A DNA stretch of 64,000 nt from Tropicibacter alexandrii (GCF_003667315.2 NZ_RCTZ02000007.1:62001-126000), one strand, 5' to 3'; shown: positions 1 to 9,294, counted from the stretch's first letter. Program-made: numbers and translations. The notes: generated by a model not told the origin, from the sequence alone.

Positions 1-1
1 G

Positions 2-286
2 GACCTGCCGCCGCCGCCGATCTGCGCGCGGACATGGCGCGCGCCGCTGCTTGACGCGCTCGGGCCCGTGCCTTTGACCCTGCTGGTCGGGGGGCATGCG
101 CAGTCGTGGCACCTGAAGACCCGCAACGTCACCGACACCGTCGCCCGCTGGCGCGACTATCTGCCCGGCATCCTGCCCTTGCCGCATCCGTCCTGGCGCA
201 ATACGGCTTGGCTCAAACGCAATCCGTGGTTCGAGGCCGAGCTGGTGCCTGCGCTCCGCGCCCGTGTCGCCGAGGTGATGAGATGA
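2..286 (+). CDS. uracil-DNA glycosylase superfamily protein, C-terminal part
   Basis: The gene begins before the window; frame 2 is open from base 2 to a TGA at 284-286. The visible 94 residues carry TLLVGGHAQSWHL and then PLPHPSWRN with WLKRNPWFEAELVPALR. This matches the C-terminal half of uracil-DNA-glycosylase-fold proteins (PF03167), where the HPS segment is the usual second active-site motif. The family acts on uracil or related damage in DNA, but the specificity of this single-domain branch is uncertain. Its stop overlaps the start of the next gene in an ATGA arrangement, so the two are probably co-transcribed. Confidence 0.75.
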   Translation, partial: DLPPPPICARTWRAPLLDALGPVPLTLLVGGHAQSWHLKTRNVTDTVARWRDYLPGILPLPHPSWRNTAWLKRNPWFEAELVPALRARVAEVMR

Positions 287-1068
287 CCCAGACCGCTTTG
301 GACAAGGCTTTTGCCGCGATGGACGCCGCCCCTGGCGACGACGCGGCGCGGCTGCGGTTCTATGACCGATTGGCGGGGGCCGAGCTGTTTCTCATGCTGA
401 CCCGCGAGGCGGAAGAGGACCGCATCGACCCGGAGGTGTTCGAGGTCGAGGACCAGTCCTTTGTCCTTGCCTTCGATCTGGAGGAACGGCTGTCGGCCTT
501 TGCCGGTCGTCCTGTTCCCTATGTCGCCCTGTCGGGGCGCGCGCTGGCGGGGATGCTGGCCGGGCAGCGGATCGGGCTGGCGCTGAATATCGAGGTCGCG
601 CCGTCGGCGCAATTGCTGCCGGCCGAGGCCATGGCATGGCTGGCCGAAACCCTCGGACATGCGCCCCAGCAGGCCGAGGCGCGCCCCGAGCAGGTCTTGC
701 CCCCCCGCATCCCCGAAGCATTGGTGACCGCGTTGGACGCAAAGCTGGCTACCGCAGCCGGACTGGCGCGCAAGGCCTATCTGGCGCAGGTCGTCTACGA
801 AGGCGGCGGGCGCGGGCATCTGCTGGGCGTGACCGGGGCCTTGCCCGGCGCCGAGGCGGCGCTGGCCGGGGCGATCAACGAGGCGCTGGTGTTTTCCGGT
901 CTCGAGGCGGGGGCGCTCGACGTGACGTTCATCCGCGACGACGACCCGCTGGCGGCGGAACTGGCGCGCGTGGCGTTGCGCTTTGACCTGCCGGAACCGG
1001 AGGCGCCGCGCGAATACCGGCCTCTCGCGCCCGGCATGGACCCGGACGCGCCGCCGAAACTGCGCTAG
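283..1068 (+). CDS. SseB family protein
   Basis: A 261-residue soluble protein starting at the ATG that overlaps the previous stop (ATGA). An earlier in-frame start lies inside the previous gene and was not used. Residues about 25-120 (AGAELFLMLTREAEEDRIDPEVF, then a VPYVALSGRALA strand and a GLALNIE segment) match the SseB N-terminal domain. Alphaproteobacterial members of this family are of unknown function; the E. coli name refers to serine sensitivity. No signal peptide or membrane segment is visible. The gene runs convergently into the cytochrome gene and overlaps it by 4 bases. Confidence 0.8.
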   Translation: MTQTALDKAFAAMDAAPGDDAARLRFYDRLAGAELFLMLTREAEEDRIDPEVFEVEDQSFVLAFDLEERLSAFAGRPVPYVALSGRALAGMLAGQRIGLALNIEVAPSAQLLPAEAMAWLAETLGHAPQQAEARPEQVLPPRIPEALVTALDAKLATAAGLARKAYLAQVVYEGGGRGHLLGVTGALPGAEAALAGAINEALVFSGLEAGALDVTFIRDDDPLAAELARVALRFDLPEPEAPREYRPLAPGMDPDAPPKLR

Positions 1069-1643
1069 GGGCAGGCCGCGCCGCTGTCGATCCAGGCGCG
1101 GGTCAGGGCGCCGAAGATCTCTTGGCTGCCAGGCGCGGGCGTGCGCCCGGTGCCCGGCTCCCACCCCCAACCGACCAGCCCGTCGGTGGCGTTGTGCTCG
1201 TGCAGGGCCTCCAGATCGCGGTTCCCGTTGCGGGCGGGATCCTTCAACTGCGCGCAGATTTCGCCAACCGCAAGCCCCTGCCACCCCATCGACACCGGCG
1301 CGAGGTGCCATGGGTCATGTCCGGGCAAACTGCCCGGATAGCCTACGAAATCGCGGTTCGCCTCGCCGTGGCAGGCGGTGCAGTGCAGGCCCGCCGGACC
1401 TTCGTTCTCGGGGCCGCGGGTGATGGGCGGCATGTGCGGGGTCATCTCGTCGCCCTGCGTGGGTCGGTCCCCCACGGGGTGGCAATTCAGGCAGCGCGGA
1501 TGGGTCAGGACCTTGGCCATCTCCTCGAATATCGCGGCAGAGCGTTCCGTCTCGTCCGCGATATCGGCAAAGGCGTCGGGGCCGCGCAGCGTTTCGGCGG
1601 CGAGGGGCCCGGCAGTCAGGGCAAGGATCAGGGCTATGCGCAT
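1065..1643 (-). CDS. periplasmic dihaem c-type cytochrome-like protein
   Basis: 192 residues. Residues 1-16 form a short signal peptide ending LAAET. Two haem c attachment motifs are visible, CLNCH at 51-55 and CTACH at 88-92, so the mature protein should be a periplasmic dihaem protein. The C-terminal GLAVGEICAQLKD and LVGWGWEPG segments resemble proteins annotated as isoquinoline 1-oxidoreductase subunits in rhizobia and roseobacters. No molybdenum oxidoreductase gene lies next to it here, so its electron-transfer partner is unknown. It is transcribed away from the P1 peptidase operon end, 51 bases downstream of that gene's stop. Confidence 0.75.
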   Translation of the reverse strand: MRIALILALTAGPLAAETLRGPDAFADIADETERSAAIFEEMAKVLTHPRCLNCHPVGDRPTQGDEMTPHMPPITRGPENEGPAGLHCTACHGEANRDFVGYPGSLPGHDPWHLAPVSMGWQGLAVGEICAQLKDPARNGNRDLEALHEHNATDGLVGWGWEPGTGRTPAPGSQEIFGALTRAWIDSGAACP

Positions 1644-1694
1644 TTCGGGCTCCGGTCGGTTGACACGGGGTCAACGCGCCGGAGCGGGATTGGT

Positions 1695-2696
1695 TCACGC
1701 CACGCCAAGATCCTGCCGCAGGGTCGGCAGCGTGTCGCCCTGCGCCGGGGTCGCCTCCCAGATCGCGCGGGCGATAGCGCGCGAAAGGCACAGGCTGGCC
1801 GCATGGCCCAGCAGCGCCAATTGGCTCGGGTCCTCGACCATACGCGCGCCGGTCGACGCGGCAAAGACCAGATCGCCATCCATCGGGCTGTGCGCGGGCA
1901 GGATAGCGCGGGCGATGCCGTCATGGGCGGCGACCGCCAGCCGGTGACACTGCGCCTTGTCCAGCGCCGCATCGGTGGCGACGATGGCAATCGTCGTGTT
2001 GCCCTGCTGCGCCATCGCGGTCACCCGTCGGCTGGGGCGCATCTGGATCGACGGGACGGGATCGACGCCCAACGCGCCGAACTCGCCCCCCACCTCATAG
2101 GGCGCGGCGTGGAAATGCCGCCCCGAGGCGGTGGTCACGGAGCCCATCGGGTTCGCCGCCACCAAGGCGCCCACCGTGCTGCCATCGGGCAAGACCAGTG
2201 AGGCCGAGCCCAGCCCGCCCTTGTGCTGCGCCGTCTGCGCGCCGGTGCCTGCGCCCGCCGAACCAAGCGCAAACGCTTGCCCTGCCGCCGCTAGCGCCCG
2301 TGCGCCCAGCACCGGGTAGGGATTGGATTTCCAATCCTTGTTCCCGCCGTTCAACAAGTCGAACAGGATTGCCGCAGGCACGATCGGCACCCGTGCCGAG
2401 AACACCGGAAAGCCCCGGCCCTGCGCATGCAGCGCATCCATAACCCCCTGCGCCGCCGCCAGTCCAAACGCGCTGCCGCCCGACAGCACAAGCGCATCGA
2501 CGCCCGGCGCGGACTTGTCCGGCGCCAGCAGGTCGGTTTCCCGCGTGCCCGGCGCGCCGCCATGCACCGCGACCGACGCGACAAAGGGTTGATCGGCGGT
2601 CAGCACCGTCACCCCGGTCTTGATCTGGTCGTCCTGCGACTGGCCCACGTAAAGGCCGGGAATATCGGTGATGAGGTTCAGCGGTCCGGGGCGCAT
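1695..2696 (-). CDS. P1 family peptidase (DmpA/S58 type)
   Basis: 333 residues. It has the P1/S58 fold signatures: an N-terminal DIPGLYVGQ, LSGGSAFGLAAAQGVM at 71-86 and GGLGSAS at 160-166. The last is the kind of Gly-Ser/Thr step at which this family cleaves itself into two chains to free an N-terminal nucleophile. Members are aminopeptidases or amidases with D-amino-acid or beta-peptide preference; the substrate is not readable here. There is no signal peptide, so it is cytoplasmic. It lies last in a minus-strand series after a peptide-type ABC transporter, an aldehyde dehydrogenase and an SDR, which fits a role in breaking down an imported compound (inference). Confidence 0.85.
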   Translation of the reverse strand: MRPGPLNLITDIPGLYVGQSQDDQIKTGVTVLTADQPFVASVAVHGGAPGTRETDLLAPDKSAPGVDALVLSGGSAFGLAAAQGVMDALHAQGRGFPVFSARVPIVPAAILFDLLNGGNKDWKSNPYPVLGARALAAAGQAFALGSAGAGTGAQTAQHKGGLGSASLVLPDGSTVGALVAANPMGSVTTASGRHFHAAPYEVGGEFGALGVDPVPSIQMRPSRRVTAMAQQGNTTIAIVATDAALDKAQCHRLAVAAHDGIARAILPAHSPMDGDLVFAASTGARMVEDPSQLALLGHAASLCLSRAIARAIWEATPAQGDTLPTLRQDLGVA

Positions 2697-2765
2697 CGGG
2701 GGGCCTTTCGTATCGGATACAATCGGTGCACATCAAGTGCTCAAGCATGGCTACAGGCGTCGTCG

Positions 2766-3509
2766 CTAGATACAGCGACCGCCATCAACTTCCATGCAGA
2801 CGCCGGTCACCATGCTGGCCTCGTCCGAGCATAGATAAAGCGCCGCGTTGGCCATGTCCTCGGGCGTGGAAAAGCGACCCAGCGGGATGGTCGACAGGAA
2901 TTTGGCCCGCATCTCGGGTGTGTCTTCACCCATAAAGCTTTTCAGCAGCGGTGTTTCCCCGGCCACCGGGTTGATCGCGTTGACGCGGATGCCAAACGGG
3001 GCCAGTTCGACCGCCATCGCCTTGGTCGCCGTGTTCACCCAGCCCTTGGAGGAATTGTACCAGTTCAGCTTGGGGCGCGGCGACAGGCCCGCCGTGGACG
3101 ACACGTTCAGGATCGCGCCCGCGCCCTGATCCTTGAGGATCGGCACCAAGGTTCGCGCGGCAAGGTAGATCGACTTGCAATTGACGGCAAAGACCCGGTC
3201 GAAATCCTCCTCGGTCACGTCCTCCATATAGGCGGGCAGGTGGGTGCAGCCGGCATTGTTCACCAGAATGTCGATGCCGCCGAACTGCTCCTGCGCCTCG
3301 GCGATCATCATGTCGATATCGCTTGCCTTCGAAACATCGGCGCGAAAGGCCACGCCGTTGCCGGTCGCCTCGACGATGCTGAGCGCGGCGTCATGGTTCA
3401 GATCGGCCAGCAGGACCTGCGCCCCCTCCGCCATGAAGCGCCGCGCGATGCCTGCGCCAAAGCCCGAGCCCGCGCCGGTGACAATCGCGCGTTTTCCCTG
3501 CAATCTCAT
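2766..3509 (-). CDS. SDR family NAD(P)-dependent oxidoreductase
   Basis: 247 residues, a classical short-chain dehydrogenase. The cofactor motif TGAGSGFG is at 11-18, NNAG at 84-87, and catalytic Ser137/138, Tyr151 and Lys155 in the YNSSK arrangement. An acidic Asp at the end of strand 2 (LLADLN) suggests NAD preference. GGAGG lies just ahead of the ATG. The gene starts 18 bases after the stop of the aldehyde dehydrogenase, so the two enzymes probably act in one pathway (alcohol to aldehyde to acid, or 3-oxoacyl chemistry). The substrate cannot be named from sequence. Confidence 0.9.
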   Translation of the reverse strand: MRLQGKRAIVTGAGSGFGAGIARRFMAEGAQVLLADLNHDAALSIVEATGNGVAFRADVSKASDIDMMIAEAQEQFGGIDILVNNAGCTHLPAYMEDVTEEDFDRVFAVNCKSIYLAARTLVPILKDQGAGAILNVSSTAGLSPRPKLNWYNSSKGWVNTATKAMAVELAPFGIRVNAINPVAGETPLLKSFMGEDTPEMRAKFLSTIPLGRFSTPEDMANAALYLCSDEASMVTGVCMEVDGGRCI

Positions 3510-3527
3510 GGTCTTCCTCCCTGTCAG

Positions 3528-4964
3528 TCAGCCGTGATAGGCGGCGACGGTTTTCAGCGTGGAAAAGCCGTACAGCGCCTCGAAGCCCTTTTCGCGCCCA
3601 TGCCCGGACTTGCCGGTGCCGCCAAAGGGCAGCTCAACCCCGCCGCCCGCGCCGTAATTGTTCACGAACACCTGACCCGAACGCAGCTTGCGCGCCAGCC
3701 GCATCTGCCGCGCGCCGTCGCGGGTCCAGACGCTGGCGACAAGACCGTATTCGGTGCCGTTGGCGATTTGCAACGCCTCGTCCTCGGTGTCGAAGGGGAT
3801 CAGGCATTGCACCGGGCCAAAGATTTCCTGCTGCGCCAAAGGGTGGTCGGGCGGGACATTGCCGAACAGGGTGGCGGGCACGAAATGGCCGGGGCTTTGC
3901 GGGGTGTCGGTCTGCGCGATGATCTCCAAGTCCTTGCCTTGGTTCAGGAAATCGACGACGCGCGCTTTCTGAGTCGCGCTGATCAGCGGGCCGATATCCG
4001 GGTCGCCTAGCGCCGCCCCCATGCGCTTGGCGCGATAGGCGGCGCCCATCCGGCGGGCGACCTCGTCATAGACGCCGCGCTGCACGAGGATACGCGAGGA
4101 GGCAGAGCAGGTCTGGCCCGCGTTCTGAAGCCCCGCATTGACCAGAAACGGCAAGGCGGCGTCCAGATCGGCATCGTCAAAGACCAGTTGCGGCGACTTC
4201 CCCCCCAGTTCCAGCGTGACTGGCACCACATTCGCCCCGGCGGCGATCTGCACGGCAGCACCGGTCGCGACCGAGCCGGTAAAGCTGAGATGCTGGAGGC
4301 CGGGATGCCCGGACAGCGCCGCGCCCGCCTCGGCCCCCAGACCGGGTATGACGTTCAGGGCACCATCGGGTAGACCGGCTTCTTGGGCGAGATGGGCAAA
4401 GTAGAGCGCGGTCAGACAGGCCTCTTCGGCGGGTTTGAGGACACAGGCATTGCCCATGGTCAGCGCCGCCCCGACAGACCTCCCGATGATCTGCATCGGG
4501 TAGTTCCACGGCACGATATGGCCGGTGACGCCATGCGCCTCGCGTAAGGTATACACCGTGTATCCATCGAGATAGGGGATGGTCTCGCCATGGATTTTGT
4601 CCGCCGCGCCGCCATAGAATTCGCAGTAGCGTGCCAGCGCGACGGCATCGGCACGGGCTTGAGACAGGGGCTTGCCAACGTCGAGCGCCTCAAGTGTCGA
4701 CAATGTGTCGACATGCTGCAGGACCAACGTGGACAGGCGGGACAGGATGCGCCCGCGCTCGACCGCCGTCATGCGCCCCCAGTCGCCGTTCAATGCTTTG
4801 TGTGCAGCTTGTATACCTGCATCGATATCGGCGGCGGTGCCGCGCGCGATCCGGGTCAGCGTCTCTCCGGTGGAGGGATTGCCCAGCGGCAGGGTGTCGG
4901 CGGTCGCGCGCCACGCGCCGCCGATCAGGATATGGGCGGGGTCAAAAGGCAGGTCAGGCAACAT
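3528..4964 (-). CDS. NAD(P)-dependent aldehyde dehydrogenase
   Basis: 478 residues, full length for the ALDH superfamily. Visible motifs are PWN at 152-154, Lys177 in VLKPAE, FTGS at 228-231, general-base Glu252 in LELGGKSP and nucleophile Cys286 in GQTCSASS. All catalytic residues are present, so it should oxidise an aldehyde to the acid in the cytoplasm. Its ATG lies 11 bases inside the end of the ABC transporter ATPase gene, a translational-coupling arrangement. The likely substrate is derived from whatever the transporter imports; betaine- or aminoaldehyde-type activity is possible but not shown. Confidence 0.92.
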   Translation of the reverse strand: MLPDLPFDPAHILIGGAWRATADTLPLGNPSTGETLTRIARGTAADIDAGIQAAHKALNGDWGRMTAVERGRILSRLSTLVLQHVDTLSTLEALDVGKPLSQARADAVALARYCEFYGGAADKIHGETIPYLDGYTVYTLREAHGVTGHIVPWNYPMQIIGRSVGAALTMGNACVLKPAEEACLTALYFAHLAQEAGLPDGALNVIPGLGAEAGAALSGHPGLQHLSFTGSVATGAAVQIAAGANVVPVTLELGGKSPQLVFDDADLDAALPFLVNAGLQNAGQTCSASSRILVQRGVYDEVARRMGAAYRAKRMGAALGDPDIGPLISATQKARVVDFLNQGKDLEIIAQTDTPQSPGHFVPATLFGNVPPDHPLAQQEIFGPVQCLIPFDTEDEALQIANGTEYGLVASVWTRDGARQMRLARKLRSGQVFVNNYGAGGGVELPFGGTGKSGHGREKGFEALYGFSTLKTVAAYHG

Positions 4965-6606
4965 CTGTGGTCTCCGGCAGGTGTGGCGCGGCTGCGATCA
5001 ACTGCGCCGTGTAGGGGTGTCGAGGGTGGTCAAAGACCTGTTCCGTGGGGCCATCCTCGACGATCCGGCCATTCTGCATGACAAGGACGCGGTCGGTGAT
5101 GCCGCGCACGACGGACAGGTCGTGGCTGATGAACAGCCAGGTCAGGCGGTATTCACGCGCCAATTCTGCCATGAGATCAAGGATTTGCGCCCGAACCCGA
5201 ACATCCAGCGCGCTCACCGCCTCGTCGAACAGGATCAAGCGTGGGCGGATGATCAAGGCGCGCGCGATGGCAAGGCGCTGGCGCTGGCCACCGGAAAAGG
5301 CGTGGATGTGGCGGTGCTTGTCTTCGGGCTTCAGGCCGACATCGATCAGGGCCTGATCTATGGCGCGGTCGCACTCGGCCCCCTTGGGCGGGTCGGGCAG
5401 CAGGTGGAACGGCTCGGTGATCAGGCGGCTGACGCGGTGACGCGGATTGAAGCTGCCGTAAGGGTCCTGAAAGACGACCTGCATGTGGCGGCGCGAGTCC
5501 GGGTGGGTGACCGGCACGCCGTCCAGCGTGATCTCGCCCGACTGGATCGGGTCGAGGCCAAGGATCGCGCGGGTCAGGGTGCTTTTGCCGCAGCCGGATT
5601 CTCCAACCAAACCAAGGCGTTCGCCTTCGTTCAGGGTGAACGAGACATCGTTCACGGCGGTGAAGTGCGGACGTTTGGCGAAGGGATGAGGGCGGGGCAG
5701 AGGATAGCTGCGGGTGACACCCTCGACGCGCAGCAAGGGTTGGCTGGCGGGTGTTTCGGGCAGGTCGGCGCGATGCCGCGTGGCGTCGAAGAGGGCGCGG
5801 GTATAGGGGTGCTTCATCGTCGCAAACAAGGTTTCGGTGTCCGCGCTTTCGACGATTCCGCCCTGTTTCATGACCGCGATCCGGTCGGCCATCTGGCTGA
5901 CCACGGCGAGGTCGTGGGTGATCATCAACAGCGCCATGCCCTCTTCTCGCACGAGGTCCTTGAGCAGGTCGAGAATCTGCGCCTGCGTGGTGACGTCCAG
6001 CGCGGTCGTCGGTTCGTCGGCGATCAGCAATTCTGGGCCGCAAGCGATGGCCATGGCGATCACGACGCGCTGGCGCTGGCCGCCCGAGAGTTCATGCGGA
6101 TAGCGGTGGGGCGGCACATCCAGCCCGACCTTGTGCAGCGCTTGGACGGTCTGCGCCTGCGCATCGGCTTGGGGATCGTGAATGCGAATGACCTCGGCAA
6201 TCTGTGCACCAATTGTATGCAAAGGGTTTAGCGCCGTCATCGGTTCCTGAAAGATCATGCCGATCCGGCCGCCCCGGATTTGGCAGAGTTGTGCTTCGTT
6301 CAGCGCCAGAAGGTCCTTGTCGACAAGATGTATACGACCTGTGGTCTGACTGCCCGAAGGCAGCAGGCCCATCGTGGCCAGCGCCGTCATGGACTTGCCC
6401 GAGCCGCTTTCGCCGACCAGCGCAAGGATTTCGCCGGCGTTGATGTGCAGAGAGATCGGTTTGAGAATCTCGGTGTCGTAAATGTGGAGCGTGAGGTCTT
6501 CGATGGTGAGGATGGGTTTCGCCCCGGCTGCGCCGGGACGACCCGCCGGGGGGCGCTGCCCCCCTGACCCCCCGCGGTATTTCAGGCCAGAAGAAGCAGG
6601 GGTCAT
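4954..6606 (-). CDS. dipeptide/oligopeptide ABC transporter, fused DppD-DppF ATPase
   Basis: 550 residues with two complete ABC ATPase domains. Domain 1: Walker A GESGSGKS 65-72, LSGGQ 173-177, ADEPT 196-200. Domain 2: Walker A GESGCGKS 335-342, FSGGQ 437-441, with DEAVSALD near 461 in place of the usual DEPxSALD. Each ends with the HPYT(A/R) segment typical of Dpp/Opp ATPases. It energises uptake with the two permeases immediately upstream (ATGA overlap). The first 30 residues are not ABC sequence: they are encoded by an intergenic repeat element (6549-6606) that carries the only ATG. No in-frame ATG, GTG or TTG was seen between that ATG and the true domain at about residue 31. Confidence 0.93.
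   Translation of the reverse strand: MTPASSGLKYRGGSGGQRPPAGRPGAAGAKPILTIEDLTLHIYDTEILKPISLHINAGEILALVGESGSGKSMTALATMGLLPSGSQTTGRIHLVDKDLLALNEAQLCQIRGGRIGMIFQEPMTALNPLHTIGAQIAEVIRIHDPQADAQAQTVQALHKVGLDVPPHRYPHELSGGQRQRVVIAMAIACGPELLIADEPTTALDVTTQAQILDLLKDLVREEGMALLMITHDLAVVSQMADRIAVMKQGGIVESADTETLFATMKHPYTRALFDATRHRADLPETPASQPLLRVEGVTRSYPLPRPHPFAKRPHFTAVNDVSFTLNEGERLGLVGESGCGKSTLTRAILGLDPIQSGEITLDGVPVTHPDSRRHMQVVFQDPYGSFNPRHRVSRLITEPFHLLPDPPKGAECDRAIDQALIDVGLKPEDKHRHIHAFSGGQRQRLAIARALIIRPRLILFDEAVSALDVRVRAQILDLMAELAREYRLTWLFISHDLSVVRGITDRVLVMQNGRIVEDGPTEQVFDHPRHPYTAQLIAAAPHLPETTDVA
6549..6603 (-). repeat. repeat family 1, copy inside the ABC ATPase 5-prime end
   Basis: Minus-strand reading gives the family core GCTTCTTCTGGCCTGAAATA followed by CCGCGG and a G/C hairpin (GGGGGCGCTGCCCCC at 6549-6563). 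The same core recurs at 37141 and, in variant form, at 11914, 15417 and 16849. In those four places it is intergenic. Here it is read through in frame as the first 30 or so codons of the ATPase. Confidence 0.8.
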
Positions 6607-7418
6607 GTTCTGAGCACCTTCAGGCGGGGATCGAGATGGTCGCGCAGGCCGTCGCCAAGCAGGTTGAGCCCGAGCACCATGAGCACGATGGTCGCGCCCG
6701 GGATCAGGGCGACATGCGGCGCGATGGCGACCATGGTTTGCGCATCCGCCAGCATGCGGCCCCAGCTAGGGGTGGGCGGCTGGGCGCCGAGGCCGACATA
6801 GGACAGGCCTGCTTCGGCGAGGATCCCGAGCGAGAACTGGATGGTGCCTTGGACGATCAACAGGTTGAGGATGTTGGGCAATATGTGTTCGGCGCTGATG
6901 CGGGTGCGGGACTTGCCCGCGACCCGGGCGGCGAGGATGAAGTCGCGTTTCCAGAGGCTTAGGGCTGCGCCGCGCGACAGGCGGGCGAAGACGGGAATGT
7001 TGAAGATGCCGATGGCGAGGATCGCGTTCAGCGCGGAGGGGCCGAAAATGGCGGTGATCAGGATCGCGATGACAAGGCTGGGGAAGGCGAAGACGAGGTC
7101 ATTCGCGCGCGAAATCGTCTCGTCCAGCAGCGAGCCGCGCGTTGCGGCAGCGGTCAGGCCCAAGGGCACGCCAAGCCCTGCGCCGATCCCAACGGCGACC
7201 AGCGCCACGGCGATCGAGGTGCGCGCGCCGACCATGAGCATGCTGAGGATATCGCGCCCGAAATGGTCGGTGCCCAGCAGGGTGTCCAGGCCCGGCGGTT
7301 GCAGCCGTCCGGCGATGTTCATCGCCTGCACATCGCCCGGGGTCCAGAGGAAGGACAGCGCGGCGGCGGCGAGGAACAGCGCGGTCAGGGCCGCGCCGAG
7401 GAGCAGGGTGGGCTTCAT
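6603..7418 (-). CDS. ABC transporter permease, DppC type
   Basis: 271 residues. An N-terminal membrane segment (ALTALFLAAAALSFLWTPG) is followed by a periplasmic part with TDHFGRDILSMLM, the hallmark of DppC/OppC proteins. Then come about five further membrane helices and a coupling EAA-type loop (ILAEAGLSYVGLGAQPPTPSWGRML). It forms the inner-membrane channel with the DppB-type partner, whose 3-prime end overlaps its start by 4 bases. Its stop overlaps the ATPase start (ATGA). These overlaps support one operon. Confidence 0.92.
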   Translation of the reverse strand: MKPTLLLGAALTALFLAAAALSFLWTPGDVQAMNIAGRLQPPGLDTLLGTDHFGRDILSMLMVGARTSIAVALVAVGIGAGLGVPLGLTAAATRGSLLDETISRANDLVFAFPSLVIAILITAIFGPSALNAILAIGIFNIPVFARLSRGAALSLWKRDFILAARVAGKSRTRISAEHILPNILNLLIVQGTIQFSLGILAEAGLSYVGLGAQPPTPSWGRMLADAQTMVAIAPHVALIPGATIVLMVLGLNLLGDGLRDHLDPRLKVLRT

Positions 7419-8353
7419 CGGCGCAGCCTCGGGTCGACGGCGGCATAGGCGAGATCGGTAAGGAAGTTCACCACGATCACGGCGAAGACCAAGAGCATGA
7501 CGACCGATTCCACGACGATCAGGTCGCGTTGCGAGATGGCCTGAAAGATTAGCCGCCCGAGACCGGGCAGGTAAAACACCTGCTCGATGATGATCGCCCC
7601 CGCCAGCAGGAAGGAGAATTGCAGCCCGAGGATCGTCAGCACCGGGATCAGCGCGTTGCGCAACCCGTGGCGGCGCAGGGCTTGCCAGCGGGTCAGGCCC
7701 TTGGCGCGGGCGGTGCGGATGTAATCCTCACCCAGCGCGTCGATCAGCGACGAGCGCAGGATGCGGGCGAGGATGGCGGCTTGGGGCAGGGCAAGGGCCA
7801 CCGCCGGAAGGGTGAGGGATTTCAAGGCATCAAGCGGCTCGTCCCAGCCGGGGAAGCCCCCCGAGGGCATGACGCGCAGCTTGATGGCGAAGAGCAGGAC
7901 AAGCAGCATGGCGAACCAGAAATTCGGGATCGCGACGCCCAGTTGGGTGCCGGCCATGACCGCGAGATCGGCCGGGCGCCCGCGCCGGGCTGCGGCGAGT
8001 ATCCCGGCGGGAAAGGCGATCAGCGCCGCCAGCGCGAGCGCGTAGAGCGCGAGGGGCAGCGATATCCACAGGCGCTCGGCGATCATTTGGGCGACGGGCG
8101 CGCGATAGGTGTAGGAGGTGCCAAAATCGCCGGTCAGCATGCCAGTGACCCACGACAGGTAGCGTTGGGCCTTGGGCTGGTCGAGGCCCAGTTCGCTGCG
8201 CAGCGCGGCGAGTGTGTCGGGTTGCGCGTTGATGCCCAGCATGTAGGCGGCGGGATCGCCGGGGGCGATTTCGACCACGGCGAAGATCACCAGCGAGGCG
8301 ACGGCCAAGCTGAGGGTCAGGGAGATCAGGCGTTTGGTCAGATAGCCCAGCAT
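7415..8353 (-). CDS. ABC transporter permease, DppB type
   Basis: 312 residues. The N-terminal helix and APGDPAAYMLG segment, followed by QPKAQRYLSWVTGMLTGDFG, match DppB/OppB permeases. About six membrane helices are visible, and the EAA loop lies near EDYIRTARAKGL. It is the first gene of the minus-strand operon permease-permease-ATPase-ALDH-SDR-peptidase. The dehalogenase-like gene upstream ends 59 bases away. No binding-protein gene is adjacent; a family-5 binding protein lies 3.7 kb upstream on the same strand. Confidence 0.92.
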   Translation of the reverse strand: MLGYLTKRLISLTLSLAVASLVIFAVVEIAPGDPAAYMLGINAQPDTLAALRSELGLDQPKAQRYLSWVTGMLTGDFGTSYTYRAPVAQMIAERLWISLPLALYALALAALIAFPAGILAAARRGRPADLAVMAGTQLGVAIPNFWFAMLLVLLFAIKLRVMPSGGFPGWDEPLDALKSLTLPAVALALPQAAILARILRSSLIDALGEDYIRTARAKGLTRWQALRRHGLRNALIPVLTILGLQFSFLLAGAIIIEQVFYLPGLGRLIFQAISQRDLIVVESVVMLLVFAVIVVNFLTDLAYAAVDPRLRR

Positions 8354-8412
8354 GGGGTGACGCTAGGGGGGATTTTCGACGGGGTCCAGAGGGGCCGGGG
8401 CCCGGCCCCGGT

Positions 8413-9294
8413 CTATCCGATGGGGGCTTGCGCGCCGAGGAAGCCCCGTAGTGCTGCGGTGGTGTCCTGCGGTGACTGGTCGGGGAAGAAATGCCCGCCC
8501 GGGATCGCCGCATGGGTCATGTCCGAGAGGCGCTCGGCCCATGTGGCGGGCACGTCATAGGCTCGCGCCATGGCGCCGTCTGCCCCGTACATCACCAGAG
8601 CGGGGCACTGGACCTGTTGCCCGAGAGAGGCCGCGTCGTGTTGGATGTCGATCAGGATCGCGGCGCGGTAATCGTCGCACATGGCGCGAATCGTGTCCTT
8701 GTCGTGCCAAGCCCGCCTGTAGGCGGCCAGCTGGTCGGGGTCGAAATCCGACAGCTTGGCCGCGCCCCAGCCGAGCAGGCAGCTTTCGTAGAACATGTCG
8801 GGGTCGGAGCCGATCAGCCGTTCGGGAAAGGGGGCGGGCTGGGCGAGGAAGAACCAGTGGTAATAGGCCTTGGCGACCTCGTGGGTCAGCTCAGTCAGCA
8901 AGAGGTGGGTGGGGACGATGTCCATCACGGTCAGGCTTTGGACTGCCTGAGGATGGTCCAGAGCCAGCCGGTGCGCGGTGCGCCCGCCGCGGTCATGCCC
9001 GACAAGGTGGAACCGGTCATGCCCCAGATCGCGCATCAAAGCGACCATGTCGGCGGCCATCTCCCGAAAGCTGTAATTCTCCACGCCCGAAGGTTTTCCG
9101 CTGTCGCCATAGCCACGCAGGTCGGCGGCCACCATGGTGAAGTCCTGCGCCAGCGCGGGCGCAATCGCCGCCCACATGGCGCGGGTCTGCGGAAAGCCGT
9201 GCAACAGCAGCACGGGCGGGCCGCTGCCGCCCGTCTCATAGGCGATCCCAACTCCGTTCGGCGCGGCGCGGCCCGATGTGAAACCGGCAATCAT
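8413..9294 (-). CDS. alpha/beta hydrolase, haloacetate (fluoroacetate) dehalogenase-like
   Basis: 293 residues from the ATG that overlaps the upstream stop (ATGA); a longer in-frame start exists but lies inside the upstream gene. It has oxyanion HGFP at 32-35, nucleophile Asp101 in GHDRGGR, substrate arginines 102 and 105, an acid Asp126 in VMDIVP and a base His269 in PGGHFF. His147-Trp148 and Tyr210 occupy the places of the halide-binding His/Trp/Tyr of fluoroacetate dehalogenases. The full set argues for C-halogen hydrolysis of a haloacetate rather than a generic esterase. It is cytoplasmic. Epoxide hydrolase is the main alternative. Confidence 0.85.
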   Translation of the reverse strand: MIAGFTSGRAAPNGVGIAYETGGSGPPVLLLHGFPQTRAMWAAIAPALAQDFTMVAADLRGYGDSGKPSGVENYSFREMAADMVALMRDLGHDRFHLVGHDRGGRTAHRLALDHPQAVQSLTVMDIVPTHLLLTELTHEVAKAYYHWFFLAQPAPFPERLIGSDPDMFYESCLLGWGAAKLSDFDPDQLAAYRRAWHDKDTIRAMCDDYRAAILIDIQHDAASLGQQVQCPALVMYGADGAMARAYDVPATWAERLSDMTHAAIPGGHFFPDQSPQDTTAALRGFLGAQAPIG

